Shown here: in pieces, positions 56,184 through 64,000 of the stretch
How positions within the stretch are numbered: the first letter of the stretch is position 1
How the letters are laid out: the number at the start of each line of letters is the position of its first letter
Origin: Algoriella xinjiangensis
GTDB lineage: Bacteria; Bacteroidota; Bacteroidia; Flavobacteriales; Weeksellaceae
Length of the DNA: 64,000 nt
Direction of reading: 5' to 3'
NCBI RefSeq assembly: GCF_900115015.1
Contig: NZ_FOUZ01000010.1
Span: 1 to 64,000, forward strand
The notes under the pieces: model-generated
What the model saw: the letters and a program-made list of their open reading frames with translations, nothing else
The model's database searches: none
What the model was told of the DNA's origin: nothing
Position numbers and translations under genes: made by a program

Positions 56184-56639
56184 TTGAGTAAACCATGTAC
56201 AAAAATGACTGCCCAAATAGGAGAAATTTTACAAATAGACAATCAACAATTTATTATTGCCGAACAACCTTTGCACAATTATTTTAAATTACTAAATCAT
56301 CCGCCTTATTTTACACCGCCTTCACCAACATGTTGGCGTGGATATTATGGGAAATGGGAATTGAGAAATGATGAATTATTTTTAATCAATTTTAAAGGAT
56401 ATTTAGATGATTTGGACGAAGTGGATTTAAACTATATTTTTCCGAAAGAAACTGAAATTTTTGCAGAATGGTATTCTGGAATCATTAAAATTCCGTACGG
56501 AAAATTATTGCAATTTAACCAACTTACACACACATCAATTTACGAAGAAGATATGATGTTGTGTTTTGAAAATGGAAAACTAATCGATTATATTGTTCAT
56601 AGCAATTGTAAAAATGCTGAACAAGAAGTTGAGATTTAA
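56184..56639 (+). CDS. Protein of unknown function
   Basis: A soluble protein of 151 residues from a TTG at 56184, or 143 from the ATG at 56208 (MTAQIGEILQID), which I think equally likely. It has no signal peptide or membrane helix, many aromatic residues (CWRGYYGKWEL) and an even mix of charge. The family is not recognised. A 13-bp hairpin follows the stop. Codon use and composition resemble neighbouring genes, so it is probably real. Confidence 0.55.
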   Translation: MSKPCTKMTAQIGEILQIDNQQFIIAEQPLHNYFKLLNHPPYFTPPSPTCWRGYYGKWELRNDELFLINFKGYLDDLDEVDLNYIFPKETEIFAEWYSGIIKIPYGKLLQFNQLTHTSIYEEDMMLCFENGKLIDYIVHSNCKNAEQEVEI

Positions 56640-56659
56640 TCAATCGCTACTTCAAAACT

Positions 56660-56711
56660 CATCGGTGAATTCGTTTGTTATTTGACCTTATTTATTTTCG
56701 AATTCACCGAT
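56660..56711 (+). terminator. Hairpin after the unknown gene
   Basis: ATCGGTGAATTCG pairs with CGAATTCACCGAT around a 25-nt loop. The T-run behind it is short, so terminator function is likely but not certain. Confidence 0.5.
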
Positions 56712-56721
56712 TTTATGAAAC

Positions 56722-56752
56722 AAAAAAGCCAACTAAATAGTTGGCTTTTTTG
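56722..56752 (-). terminator. Terminator of lpxK-PNP
   Basis: AAAAAAGCCAACTA pairs with TAGTTGGCTTTTTT, 20 bases past the phosphorylase stop on the minus strand. Confidence 0.9.
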
Positions 56753-56770
56753 TTTATTATAAGTTAAGAA

Positions 56771-57583
56771 TTAACAATTCTCTATTACACTTTTTACAAC
56801 GCGAATTACGTTTGGCATTGCATTGTTTGCTGCATTTAAAACATCTTCGTGCGAAACATCAAAAGAAATTTCTGGTCCACCTAAATCTGTAATAATAGAT
56901 AAACAGAAAACACGCATATCCATGTGGCGAGCTACAATAACCTCTGGCACAGTACTCATACCAACACAATCTCCACCAATAAAACGAACTAAACCATACT
57001 CTGATGGCGTTTCGAAAGTTGGTCCTTGTAAGCTAACATAAACACCTTGATGAACTAAAATATCATTTGCTTTTGCAAAATCAACTGCTTCGTTCAACAT
57101 TTCTTTATCATACGCTTTAGACATATCCACAAAACGTGGTCCTAATTCGTCAATATTTTTTCCACGTAAAGGATGTTCTGGCATCATATTAATATGATCT
57201 CTTACCAAAACAATATCACCAACGCTAAAACTTGGATTTACACCTCCCGAAGCATTCGATAAAATAACTTTTTTGATTCCTAATCCGTTAAAAACACGCA
57301 TAGGGAAAGTTACTTCGTCCATCGAATAACCTTCGTAATAGTGAAAACGACCAGCCATCATCAAAACTTTTTTACCTAAAATAGTTCCGTAAACTAAATG
57401 TCCTTTGTGACCTTCTACGGTTACTTGCGGAAAGTTTGGAATATTTTTATAATCGATAACAACTTTGTTTTCTACCTCATCTTCTAATTTTCCTAATCCA
57501 GAACCCAAAACAATTACAAATTCTGGTTGATCTGGTAATAGATTATTGATGTACTTTACAGCCTCATTAATTCTGTCCAACAT
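56771..57583 (-). CDS. Purine-nucleoside phosphorylase
   Basis: A 270-residue trimeric-type phosphorylase that splits inosine or guanosine with phosphate in purine salvage. VLGSGLGKLEDEV near residue 25, EGHKGHLVYG near 57, the GRFHYYEGYSMDEVTFPMRV region near 78, SNASGGVNPSF near 109 and GPTFETPSEYG near 187 are all present. The start overlaps the lpxK end by 17 bp, so the two are co-translated although the pathways are unrelated. Confidence 0.95.
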   Translation of the reverse strand: MLDRINEAVKYINNLLPDQPEFVIVLGSGLGKLEDEVENKVVIDYKNIPNFPQVTVEGHKGHLVYGTILGKKVLMMAGRFHYYEGYSMDEVTFPMRVFNGLGIKKVILSNASGGVNPSFSVGDIVLVRDHINMMPEHPLRGKNIDELGPRFVDMSKAYDKEMLNEAVDFAKANDILVHQGVYVSLQGPTFETPSEYGLVRFIGGDCVGMSTVPEVIVARHMDMRVFCLSIITDLGGPEISFDVSHEDVLNAANNAMPNVIRVVKSVIENC

Positions 57584-58607
57584 ACTCTAAAATAGTTTGA
57601 TTAAATTTTTCTTTATCATTAATTTCAATACTGATTGGAATGTAGTATAAATCGTCTTTTATCATCGATTCTTCCATCAAACGCATATAATCTTTTTCCG
57701 TTGTTAAAACGATTTTATCAAAGCGTTTTCTACCTTCCGTATCTTCGTATCGTTTGTAAATATACTCAATTTCAGTTTGACTAAAATTATGATGATCTGG
57801 GTATTCTAAATGCAATACATTTGCAAAATTTTCTTCAGCAAATTTTACCAAACCATCTGTTTTTGCAATTCCTGTTACCAAAATTACATTATAATTTTTC
57901 CAAGTAGATTTTTCTATTGTATCTAATTTTCCAATAATCTTGTTATCATAAACAATCTTCGAAAAGAATAATTGTTGATGCGATTTCAATTTTATTTTCT
58001 TCGAAATTTCCTTGTGTTTTTCTTCCGAAATACGATCAGGACATTTTGTTACAATAATAATATTTGCACGTTTTACGCCACTACTACTCTCGCGCAAATC
58101 ACCAGCTGGTAACAAATAATCTTTATAATATGGATTATTGTAATCTGTTAATAAAATATTGAAACCCGCTTTTATACTACGATGCTGATAGGCATCATCC
58201 AACAAAATTGTTTCTGCATTGTAATGATCTATCAATTTTTTTGCACCAAAAACACGGTCTTCACAAACTGCAATTAACACACGATTTTTAAATCGTTGAA
58301 AAAACTGCAACGGCTCATCTCCAATATCATATACTTTTGTCGAATAATTAGCAATTAAAAAACCTTTAGTTTTACGCCCATATCCTCTACTTAACGAACT
58401 TACTAATTTTTCATTCTTCAGTAAATCAATCAAATACATAATATGCGGCGATTTACCCGTTCCGCCAACAGATAAATTACCAACGTTAATAATTGGAATA
58501 TTGAATGACGTAGTTCGCATCATACCAATATTGTATAACATGTTTCGAACAGAAGTTCCTATCCAATATAAACCAGAAAATGGAAGTAAAAGTCTACGCA
58601 AATTCAT
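57567..58607 (-). CDS. lpxK: Tetraacyldisaccharide 4'-kinase
   Basis: A 346-residue inner-membrane-associated kinase that phosphorylates the lipid A precursor. It has an N-terminal membrane-facing helix (LLLPFSGLYWIGTSVRNML), the Walker A VGNLSVGGTGKSPHIMYL near residue 43, LSRGYGRKTKGF near 77 and the DDAYQHRSIKAGFNILLTD region near 137. Length is normal. It is away from the lpxD-C/fabZ-A operon, as usual. Confidence 0.94.
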   Translation of the reverse strand: MNLRRLLLPFSGLYWIGTSVRNMLYNIGMMRTTSFNIPIINVGNLSVGGTGKSPHIMYLIDLLKNEKLVSSLSRGYGRKTKGFLIANYSTKVYDIGDEPLQFFQRFKNRVLIAVCEDRVFGAKKLIDHYNAETILLDDAYQHRSIKAGFNILLTDYNNPYYKDYLLPAGDLRESSSGVKRANIIIVTKCPDRISEEKHKEISKKIKLKSHQQLFFSKIVYDNKIIGKLDTIEKSTWKNYNVILVTGIAKTDGLVKFAEENFANVLHLEYPDHHNFSQTEIEYIYKRYEDTEGRKRFDKIVLTTEKDYMRLMEESMIKDDLYYIPISIEINDKEKFNQTILEYVGQN

Positions 58608-58682
58608 TTTTTGTTTTAATATTTAGCGAAAATACTATTTTCAATTTTATTTGAAAAATGAAAACGTAATTCTTTTTTTAGA

Positions 58683-58716
58683 TAAAAAAACCTATTCGAA
58701 ATGAATAGGTTTTTTC
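58683..58716 (-). terminator. Terminator of the acetyltransferase-DUF4230 operon
   Basis: AAAAAACCTATTC and its complement form the stem, flanked by A and T runs, just past the DUF4230 stop. Confidence 0.9.
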
Positions 58717-58721
58717 TATTT

Positions 58722-59339
58722 TTAATCGTATAATTTATTCAGTTCGTTTGCGTAATCAGTTTTATCTTCTATTTTCCAACCATAGGTTTTTGCTAAAAAA
58801 TACAAATCCCCAAGATTCTGAATAAGTTGCTGATGCGCTTCTTGTTTTAATTTTGTTTGATCAATGGTTTTTTCCACATGCTCTATCGCACGTTTTTTAA
58901 TTCCATTTAAATCATCTTTGTCAAACTTATTAAAAACACTTTGATCCATATCGTAAAAACTTACATCTGGATACACTTTTATTTCTACTGGTGGAATCGA
59001 TTTTATAATAATTTTCTTATTAACCGAATCCAACTCAATATTCATTTTTTTTAAATCGTACGTTGCTTGCGCTTTTGCATTTACCAATAACGTTACTTTT
59101 TTATCTGCCGAATAAATATCTGCAAACCCAGGCAACGATTTTTTTGAGGTATGATTGTAAACATCCGAATAGCTTTGTTCGGCAACAATCATTTTATTCA
59201 TACGCTCTATTTGGTATGCAATTACGTGCGATTGTTCGCTATAGTTTTCGGTTTTAAATTTGTTCATAATGAAATAAGTAATCATTACGCCAAAAATAAA
59301 AGCAACTACAACAAGTATTATTTTTTTTAGATTAGTCAT
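58722..59339 (-). CDS. DUF4230-domain protein
   Basis: A 205-residue protein with one N-terminal membrane helix (about 7-26) and a periplasmic DUF4230 domain: QIERMNKMIVAEQSYSDVY near residue 43, LLVNAKAQATYDLKKM near 84 and the INELDSVNKKIIIKSIPPVEI-type strand region near 101. Family function is unknown. Its start overlaps the end of the thioredoxin-like gene by 8 bp, so they form one unit. Confidence 0.75.
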   Translation of the reverse strand: MTNLKKIILVVVAFIFGVMITYFIMNKFKTENYSEQSHVIAYQIERMNKMIVAEQSYSDVYNHTSKKSLPGFADIYSADKKVTLLVNAKAQATYDLKKMNIELDSVNKKIIIKSIPPVEIKVYPDVSFYDMDQSVFNKFDKDDLNGIKKRAIEHVEKTIDQTKLKQEAHQQLIQNLGDLYFLAKTYGWKIEDKTDYANELNKLYD

Positions 59340-59883
59340 TTGAATAATTTGGAGTCAATGGCGTACCATTCACAATTTGTGCCAAATCTTCTTCTAAATA
59401 ACCCGAAACTGGCGACTCTACAATTCGTCCCATTTCTGTCCCATCATTATCATACACAATAATTGTTGGTACATGCGTTATTTCTTTGCCTAATTCTTCA
59501 CCATAAAAACTTTTTTTATCATGATTTACGGCATAAACTTTTAATCTATTTTGAGGAAATTTTAAATCATCTAAAATTTTATATAAACGAGGTAATTCGC
59601 GCTGACTATCGCTGCACCACGTCCCAACAAAAACTTGCAATCTATAATTACGAAGACCTTTTAAGGCTTTTAATTTACTTTTTTCTACTTCGTACGAATC
59701 AAATTCTGCGTGATACCAGTCTTTAAATTCTTTTTTTTCTAAAGCAGAACGTTCAAATTCTCCTGTTAATATTTTTTCTCCGTTTTCGTATTTAATCGTT
59801 CTATTCAAAACTTTTTGTTGCTCGCAACTCATTGTTGTAAGTGTTAAAATAGCTATAAAAGCTGTTGCAAATAATGTTTTCAT
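59332..59883 (-). CDS. Thioredoxin-fold lipoprotein with a single active-site cysteine
   Basis: A 183-residue protein with a lipoprotein-type signal (LTLTTMSCEQQK; cysteine at 20) and a thioredoxin fold. The active site reads VGTWCSDSQRELPR near residue 91, so it has C-x-x-S, not C-x-x-C. The cis-proline THVPTIIVYD is near 137. It should be membrane-anchored in the periplasm. Loss of the second cysteine argues against a classical disulfide reductase and for a monothiol or structural role. It lies 33 bp after the M14 gene, and its 3' end overlaps the DUF4230 gene. Confidence 0.8.
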   Translation of the reverse strand: MKTLFATAFIAILTLTTMSCEQQKVLNRTIKYENGEKILTGEFERSALEKKEFKDWYHAEFDSYEVEKSKLKALKGLRNYRLQVFVGTWCSDSQRELPRLYKILDDLKFPQNRLKVYAVNHDKKSFYGEELGKEITHVPTIIVYDNDGTEMGRIVESPVSGYLEEDLAQIVNGTPLTPNYSND

Positions 59884-59916
59884 ATAAATAAGTTGAAGTT
59901 TTAAAATTAAGTCTTT

Positions 59917-61074
59917 TTAGTTGATTAATTGTCCATTTTCTAATTTGATTGTTCCAACCATAAAAGTTGCAATTTGATCTAAGCTTGGATAATTTTTAAA
60001 TTCTCCTTGATAAACTTGATTTTCTGCATCAATTTCTAGATGACCAATAAATTTTCTCAAATCACCAATTTCAGTAATTTTAGCATGTTGCTCAACACTA
60101 TTTTTTTCTTCGTTATAACAATCTTCAAAATAAATTCCCAAATCAACAACCGAAGATTTTCCTTCATTTTTAATTTGTACCTGACGAAGAATAATATCTA
60201 AATATTTTTGACCATTTTGAGGAATACTAGTATAAGTATCAAACGGAAGATTTTCATTTGCAAGCAATGCATTTAAACCAGCAATAATGGCCAAAGCATT
60301 GTATTTTCTTGTTTCGTTACGTTGATAATCATCTGGAAAATGACCCGCTTCGAACAACACACAAGGATAACCCATTTTTGTAAAATTATCGCCTGTCGAC
60401 ATCGGATAAAACTCCGAAGTATAACGCCCAACTTGTCCCGGAATTATTTTTTGTAATTCGGTATTCATTGCTTGTATTATTCCCATCGTTTTTTCGCGAA
60501 CTTCGTTTACATCTTCCTCTACATTATAAGACGGTGCTAAAAAAGATAAAGTCGCTGGTTTAGCAGTTTGTCCGACATTAAAAATTGTACGTTGATCGTG
60601 TAAATTAAACAAAGTTTGGTAACTTCCTTTCTCTATTTGATTTAATAAAACATGAATCTCAGTTGATTCTTTGGCTAAAAAATCTCGGTTAATATCAATT
60701 CCAACTGCATTTCTTCTCGTATTAACATTTGCACCATCAGGATTCAACATCGGAATAAAATCAATTGTCAAATTACTTAAAATTGCTTGTGCTAATTCAG
60801 ATTTTTGTTCAAAAAAGTTAATTACATCAAACATGGCGCGCGTACCAGAAGATTCGTTTCCGTGCATTTGCGACCAAATTAACAAACGTTTTTCTCCTGA
60901 ACCAAAGCTTAATTTATAAATTGGATTTCCTAAAAAAGAAGTTCCTATTTGTTCTTTTTGCGTTGATTTTAGAAAAAAATATCGATTAAGTTCTTCAAAA
61001 TTTAACCATTTCGAATCAAATTCTTCTTGTCTAAATGTTGAATACTCTTTTTCGAGCTGATGAATTTCGAACAT
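59917..61074 (-). CDS. M14-family zinc carboxypeptidase
   Basis: A 385-residue metallopeptidase. Zinc ligands appear as HGNESSGTRAM near residue 72 (H-x-x-E), then NPDGANVNTRRNAVGIDINRDF near 112 with the substrate-binding RR/NR pattern, NLHDQR near 157 and the catalytic glutamate in VLFEAGHFPDD near 240. It has no signal peptide, so it is probably cytoplasmic, and may trim peptidoglycan-derived or other peptides. It starts 4 bp after the acetyltransferase gene and lies in the same operon. Confidence 0.85.
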   Translation of the reverse strand: MFEIHQLEKEYSTFRQEEFDSKWLNFEELNRYFFLKSTQKEQIGTSFLGNPIYKLSFGSGEKRLLIWSQMHGNESSGTRAMFDVINFFEQKSELAQAILSNLTIDFIPMLNPDGANVNTRRNAVGIDINRDFLAKESTEIHVLLNQIEKGSYQTLFNLHDQRTIFNVGQTAKPATLSFLAPSYNVEEDVNEVREKTMGIIQAMNTELQKIIPGQVGRYTSEFYPMSTGDNFTKMGYPCVLFEAGHFPDDYQRNETRKYNALAIIAGLNALLANENLPFDTYTSIPQNGQKYLDIILRQVQIKNEGKSSVVDLGIYFEDCYNEEKNSVEQHAKITEIGDLRKFIGHLEIDAENQVYQGEFKNYPSLDQIATFMVGTIKLENGQLIN

Positions 61075-61078
61075 TATT

Positions 61079-62200
61079 TTAAATTGATTTTTTAAATGTT
61101 TTACGGCGTTTATGGTTGACTGGCGAATAAGATTTCCATAAAACCTGAATACTTTCGTTATCAGCTAATTCTGGATTTGTTTCTAAAAACTCAATATTAT
61201 TTCGATTAAAAGTATCAAACATTGCACTAAAAATAAGTGCTGTAACTCCTTTTCCTTGAAATTTAGGTTCTATTCCAATCAAATAAAATTGTGCAGAATC
61301 GTTATTTTTACTTGCTTTCATCAAATGCCACCAACCAAACGGAAATAATTTTCCTTTCGCTTTTTGCATCGCTTTAGAATAGGAAGGCATTGTAATTGCA
61401 AAGGCAATCATTTTATTGTTTTCGTCTACAATACAGTTTACAAAATCTGGATTTATAAACGGAATATATTTTTTCTTATAATACTCTATTTGATAATCTG
61501 CAATTGGCACATAAGTATCCAATTCGCTGTATGTTTTGTCTAATAAATCAAACATTTCGTCAACATAAGGAATAATCTCTGCCGTTTTGGTAAATTTTAA
61601 TTCTCTTAATTTGTAACGCTCACGAATTATTGTATTAAACTTAACTACCTTTTCTGGTAAAATTTTTGGTGCAGGTAATTCATACTCCACCCATTCATTT
61701 GCAGTTTCAAAACCTAAGGTTTCTAAATGTTGAGGGTAATAAGGAAAATTATATAAACCAACCATTGTTGCTAATTTCTCAAATCCCATTGTCAACATTC
61801 CTGCTTTCTCTAGATTCGAAAAACCAACTGGTCCTTCTAAATATTCTAAATTATTTTCCTTTGCAATTTCTTCAACTTTCGCCAAAAGTGCCTTTGTAAC
61901 GTTGATATCATCAATCATATCAAACCATCCAAAACGCATTTTCTTTTTTTCTTGCTTATTTACTTCTTGCCAGTTGATAATTGCAGCCACACGACCAACA
62001 ATTTCACCTTCTTTTTCTGCCAAAAAATAACGCGCAGCTGCATCTTTAAAAACAGGATTTTTAGAAACGTCTAATGTTTCTTTTTCCTCATTAATAAAGG
62101 GCGGAACGTAATATTGATTATCCTTATATAAGTTCATCGGAAACTTTATGAAAGCCTCCAAATCATGCTTCGATTTTACTTCTTTAATATGAATACTCAT
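61079..62200 (-). CDS. GNAT-type acetyltransferase, double-length
   Basis: A 373-residue cytoplasmic protein. FLAEKEGEIVGRVAAIIN near residue 65 and FYLIGIEPKFQGKGVTALIF near 308 both look like GNAT cofactor motifs, the second with the Q-x-x-G-x-G type phosphate loop. This suggests two GNAT-like halves. The substrate is unknown. The ATG at 62200 is preferred over 62251 because a TACATTTG promoter box at 62207-62214 lies between them. First gene of the operon with M14, thioredoxin and DUF4230. Confidence 0.7.
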   Translation of the reverse strand: MSIHIKEVKSKHDLEAFIKFPMNLYKDNQYYVPPFINEEKETLDVSKNPVFKDAAARYFLAEKEGEIVGRVAAIINWQEVNKQEKKKMRFGWFDMIDDINVTKALLAKVEEIAKENNLEYLEGPVGFSNLEKAGMLTMGFEKLATMVGLYNFPYYPQHLETLGFETANEWVEYELPAPKILPEKVVKFNTIIRERYKLRELKFTKTAEIIPYVDEMFDLLDKTYSELDTYVPIADYQIEYYKKKYIPFINPDFVNCIVDENNKMIAFAITMPSYSKAMQKAKGKLFPFGWWHLMKASKNNDSAQFYLIGIEPKFQGKGVTALIFSAMFDTFNRNNIEFLETNPELADNESIQVLWKSYSPVNHKRRKTFKKSI

Positions 62201-62206
62201 AGCCTG

Positions 62207-62214
62207 CAAATGTA
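62207..62214 (-). promoter_or_regulatory. -7 box TACATTTG of the acetyltransferase operon
   Basis: TACATTTGCAGGCT directly precedes the ATG at 62200; it rules out the longer start and predicts a very short leader. Confidence 0.55.
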
Positions 62215-62320
62215 CTAAGTTTTGCAATTTTAACGGAATATTTTTAAACAAAAATGTCAGTTTTTTTGTTTTTTTTTAATGATAAAAGACAGATAACTGA
62301 CAATAATTTAACTATTCGTG

Positions 62321-62328
62321 TATTTTTG
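62321..62328 (+). promoter_or_regulatory. -7 box TATTTTTG of the zinc peptidase gene
   Basis: A TANNTTTG match lies 77 bp before the ATG at 62406. Confidence 0.5.
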
Positions 62329-62405
62329 TCTTAAATAAGTTATTGGAATACTTTTTGAAATTCTACTAATAACAAAAAAATAATAAATTAAAACTTACAT
62401 ATAAA

Positions 62406-63095
62406 ATGACAGGATATTACATAATTATTGGTCTATTCATGCTAATTAGTTGGTTTGTTGGTAACAAACTGAAAAGTAAATTTAGGCATTATTCTAAAGT
62501 ATTTTTAGCGAATGGAATGAGTGGTAGAGAAATTGCAGAAAAAATGCTTGCCGATAACGGAATACATGATGTGCAGGTTATTTCTACACCAGGACAATTA
62601 ACGGATCATTATAATCCGGGAGATAAAACCGTTAATCTATCCGAAGTTGTTTACAACGAAAGAAATGCTGCGGCGGCGGCTGTTGCAGCTCACGAGGTTG
62701 GGCACGCAGTACAACATGCGGTTGGTTATAATATGTTGCAATTTCGATCAAAAATGGTTCCGATGGTTAGTTTAGCATCGCGATTAAATCAATGGATTTT
62801 GATGCTAGGTTTAATTGTAATGGCTTCATCTAAAAATGCAACTTTATTGTGGATCGGAATTTTCTTATTTGCGGTTACAACTGCTTTTGCTTTTATAACT
62901 TTACCCGTAGAATACGATGCATCTAACAGAGCATTGGCGTGGTTAAAAGGAAGCAACATGGTTTTACCGAATGAATATGACGGCGCAAAAGACTCGTTAA
63001 AATGGGCAGCACGTACTTATGTTGTTGCAGCAATTGGATCTTTAGCACAATTACTTTATTTTGTAATGATGGCTTTAGGTGGACGAAAAGAATAG
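62406..63095 (+). CDS. YugP-type membrane zinc metallopeptidase
   Basis: A 229-residue membrane peptidase (Zn_peptidase_2 type). It has an N-terminal helix (about 4-20), the zinc motif AAHEVGHAVQHAVGY near residue 95 (H-E-x-x-H), two helices near 130-175, and a C-terminal helix near 205-225. YNPGDKTVNLSEVVYNERN before the zinc motif is typical of the family. Substrate unknown; probably membrane-protein quality control. Monocistronic with a terminator. Confidence 0.88.
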   Translation: MTGYYIIIGLFMLISWFVGNKLKSKFRHYSKVFLANGMSGREIAEKMLADNGIHDVQVISTPGQLTDHYNPGDKTVNLSEVVYNERNAAAAAVAAHEVGHAVQHAVGYNMLQFRSKMVPMVSLASRLNQWILMLGLIVMASSKNATLLWIGIFLFAVTTAFAFITLPVEYDASNRALAWLKGSNMVLPNEYDGAKDSLKWAARTYVVAAIGSLAQLLYFVMMALGGRKE

Positions 63096-63117
63096 TAATC
63101 CAACTAAATATAAAATC

Positions 63118-63151
63118 AAAAAAAGGAAGTCAAAATTGACTTCCTTTTTTT
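63118..63151. terminator. Bidirectional terminator
   Basis: AAAAAAAGGAAGTCAA pairs with TTGACTTCCTTTTTTT between the convergent zinc peptidase and acyl-CoA synthetase genes. Confidence 0.9.
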
Positions 63152-63158
63152 ATGTAAA

Positions 63159-64000
63159 TTATTTTTTATCGTATAATTTCTTGTATAAATCTTGGTATTT
63201 AGCCAATACATTTTTACGTTTTAATTTTAACGTCGGCGTTAATAAACCATCATCAATTGTCCATTCATCAGGTGTTAATTCAAATTTCTTGATTTGCTCC
63301 CAATGTCCAAGTCCTTGATTCATTTTATCAATTTCTCTTCCGATAATATCTAAAATTTGAGGCTCTTTTATCAACTCGCTATTTGAAGCTGGTTCTGGAA
63401 CATTTTTAATTTTCAAATAATCTTTCAGTACTTGAAAATTAGGTTGAATGATTGCGCAAGGCATCTTCTCTCCTTCTCCAACCACCATAACTTGCTCTAT
63501 AAAACGAGATTGTTTAAATTTATTTTCAATTACTTGCGGCGCAATATATTTACCTCCAGAAGTTTTGAACATTTCTTTTTTACGATCCGTAATTTTTAAT
63601 AAACCACGTTCTAAAACACCAATATCACCCGTTCTAAAATAACCATCTGGCGTAAAAGCTTCAGCCGTTTTTTCTGGATCTTTGTAATAACCAGTTGTTA
63701 CATTTGGTCCTTTTACTAAGATTTCGCCATCTTCAGCAATTTTTACTTCAACACCTTTTAATGGCGCACCAACAGTTCCAATTCCAAAACCATCTTTTTT
63801 CATGCAGTTAACCGAAATTACTGGTGAAGTTTCTGTTAATCCATATCCTTCTAAAATTGGAATTCCTGCTCCCCAAAAAATATGATTTAATCGTGCCGCT
63901 AATGGTGCTGAACCAGAAACCATACAAACTAAATTTCCACCAACACCTTCTTTCCATTTACTAAAAACCAATTTTGAAGCAATTGCATGTTTCAATGAAA
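63159..64000 (-). CDS. Long-chain acyl-CoA synthetase, C-terminal part (runs off the window)
   Basis: The last 280 or so residues of an AMP-forming ligase; the N terminus lies beyond the right edge. The adenylation motifs GSAPLAARLN, ILEGYGLTETSPVISVN and DGYFRTGDIGVLERGLLKITDRKKEMFKTSGGKYIAP-type sequence are intact, and the end is LYKKLYDKK. It activates fatty acids to acyl-CoA at the membrane. The FadD15/Faa-like branch fits best (KTSGGKYIAPQ). No start can be given. Confidence 0.9.
   Translation of the reverse strand, partial: SLKHAIASKLVFSKWKEGVGGNLVCMVSGSAPLAARLNHIFWGAGIPILEGYGLTETSPVISVNCMKKDGFGIGTVGAPLKGVEVKIAEDGEILVKGPNVTTGYYKDPEKTAEAFTPDGYFRTGDIGVLERGLLKITDRKKEMFKTSGGKYIAPQVIENKFKQSRFIEQVMVVGEGEKMPCAIIQPNFQVLKDYLKIKNVPEPASNSELIKEPQILDIIGREIDKMNQGLGHWEQIKKFELTPDEWTIDDGLLTPTLKLKRKNVLAKYQDLYKKLYDKK

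Noticed and set aside
1-64000. tRNA, rRNA, insertion sequence or prophage
   Set aside because: No cloverleaf with a conserved T-loop, no rRNA stretch, and no transposase or integrase frame was found on either strand by reading; a tRNA search was not possible.

Overview
The window is 64 kb of AT-rich chromosome from a member of the Bacteroidota, most likely order Flavobacteriales. The signs are TANNTTTG -7 promoter boxes, almost no Shine-Dalgarno sequences, a type IX secretion (T9SS) C-terminal sorting domain, the T9SS regulator PorX, an LpxC-FabZ fusion, and DUF5686, GSCFA and DUF4230 proteins. A Weeksellaceae-type genus such as Empedobacter would fit, but the sequence alone does not settle the genus. 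There are about 60 protein genes, packed in short operons separated by clear hairpin terminators. I see no tRNA, rRNA, CRISPR array, insertion sequence or prophage.

Layout. 0-15 kb: an MFS transporter (UMF1 type), a TonB-dependent-type receptor, rpoN, asnS, a DUF5686 outer-membrane protein, then the minus-strand run polyprenyl synthase - GSCFA - tatD - pyrH - frr and an LLM-class flavin oxidoreductase. 15-25 kb: a TPR/HTH membrane regulator, a ClC channel with CBS domains, an exported amidohydrolase, a small lipoprotein and two tandem T9SS-sorted paralogues. 25-35 kb: argS, a DEAD-box helicase, msrA, an Lrp-type regulator, metK under a SAM-II riboswitch, two small lipoproteins, fabG and menD, and a SanA-like protein. 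35-44 kb: the lipid A operon lpxD - lpxC/fabZ - lpxA - efp, an HD phosphohydrolase, then porX - tsaE - ald - small membrane protein. 44.6-49 kb: a tandemly duplicated three-gene cassette (A-B-C twice) of small secreted proteins that I do not recognise as a named system. 49-64 kb: a nitroreductase, a phosphate-type porin, a YqiA-like esterase, an S9 peptidase, a class II cyclic-nucleotide phosphodiesterase, lpxK - purine nucleoside phosphorylase, an operon acetyltransferase - M14 peptidase - thioredoxin lipoprotein - DUF4230, a YugP-type zinc peptidase and the C-terminal part of an acyl-CoA synthetase.

How the genes fit together. Most are housekeeping: translation (asnS, argS, frr, efp, tsaE), lipid A (lpxA, C, D, K), isoprenoid and menaquinone synthesis, nucleotides (pyrH, purine phosphorylase) and S-adenosylmethionine (SAM). 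The accessory interest is at the cell surface. PorX and two T9SS cargo proteins link the window to type IX secretion. The A-B-C cassette is the best candidate for something undescribed: six related exported proteins share an N-terminal motif, a C-terminal CEKF and an apparent conserved cysteine pair. One copy is broken by what looks like a gain of one AC dinucleotide.

Regulation visible in the sequence: a SAM-II aptamer with intact pseudoknot before metK, about 18 TANNTTTG promoter boxes (four of them 4-6 nt before an ATG, suggesting near-leaderless mRNAs), and a recurring CTCAATTGAG core in several terminators.
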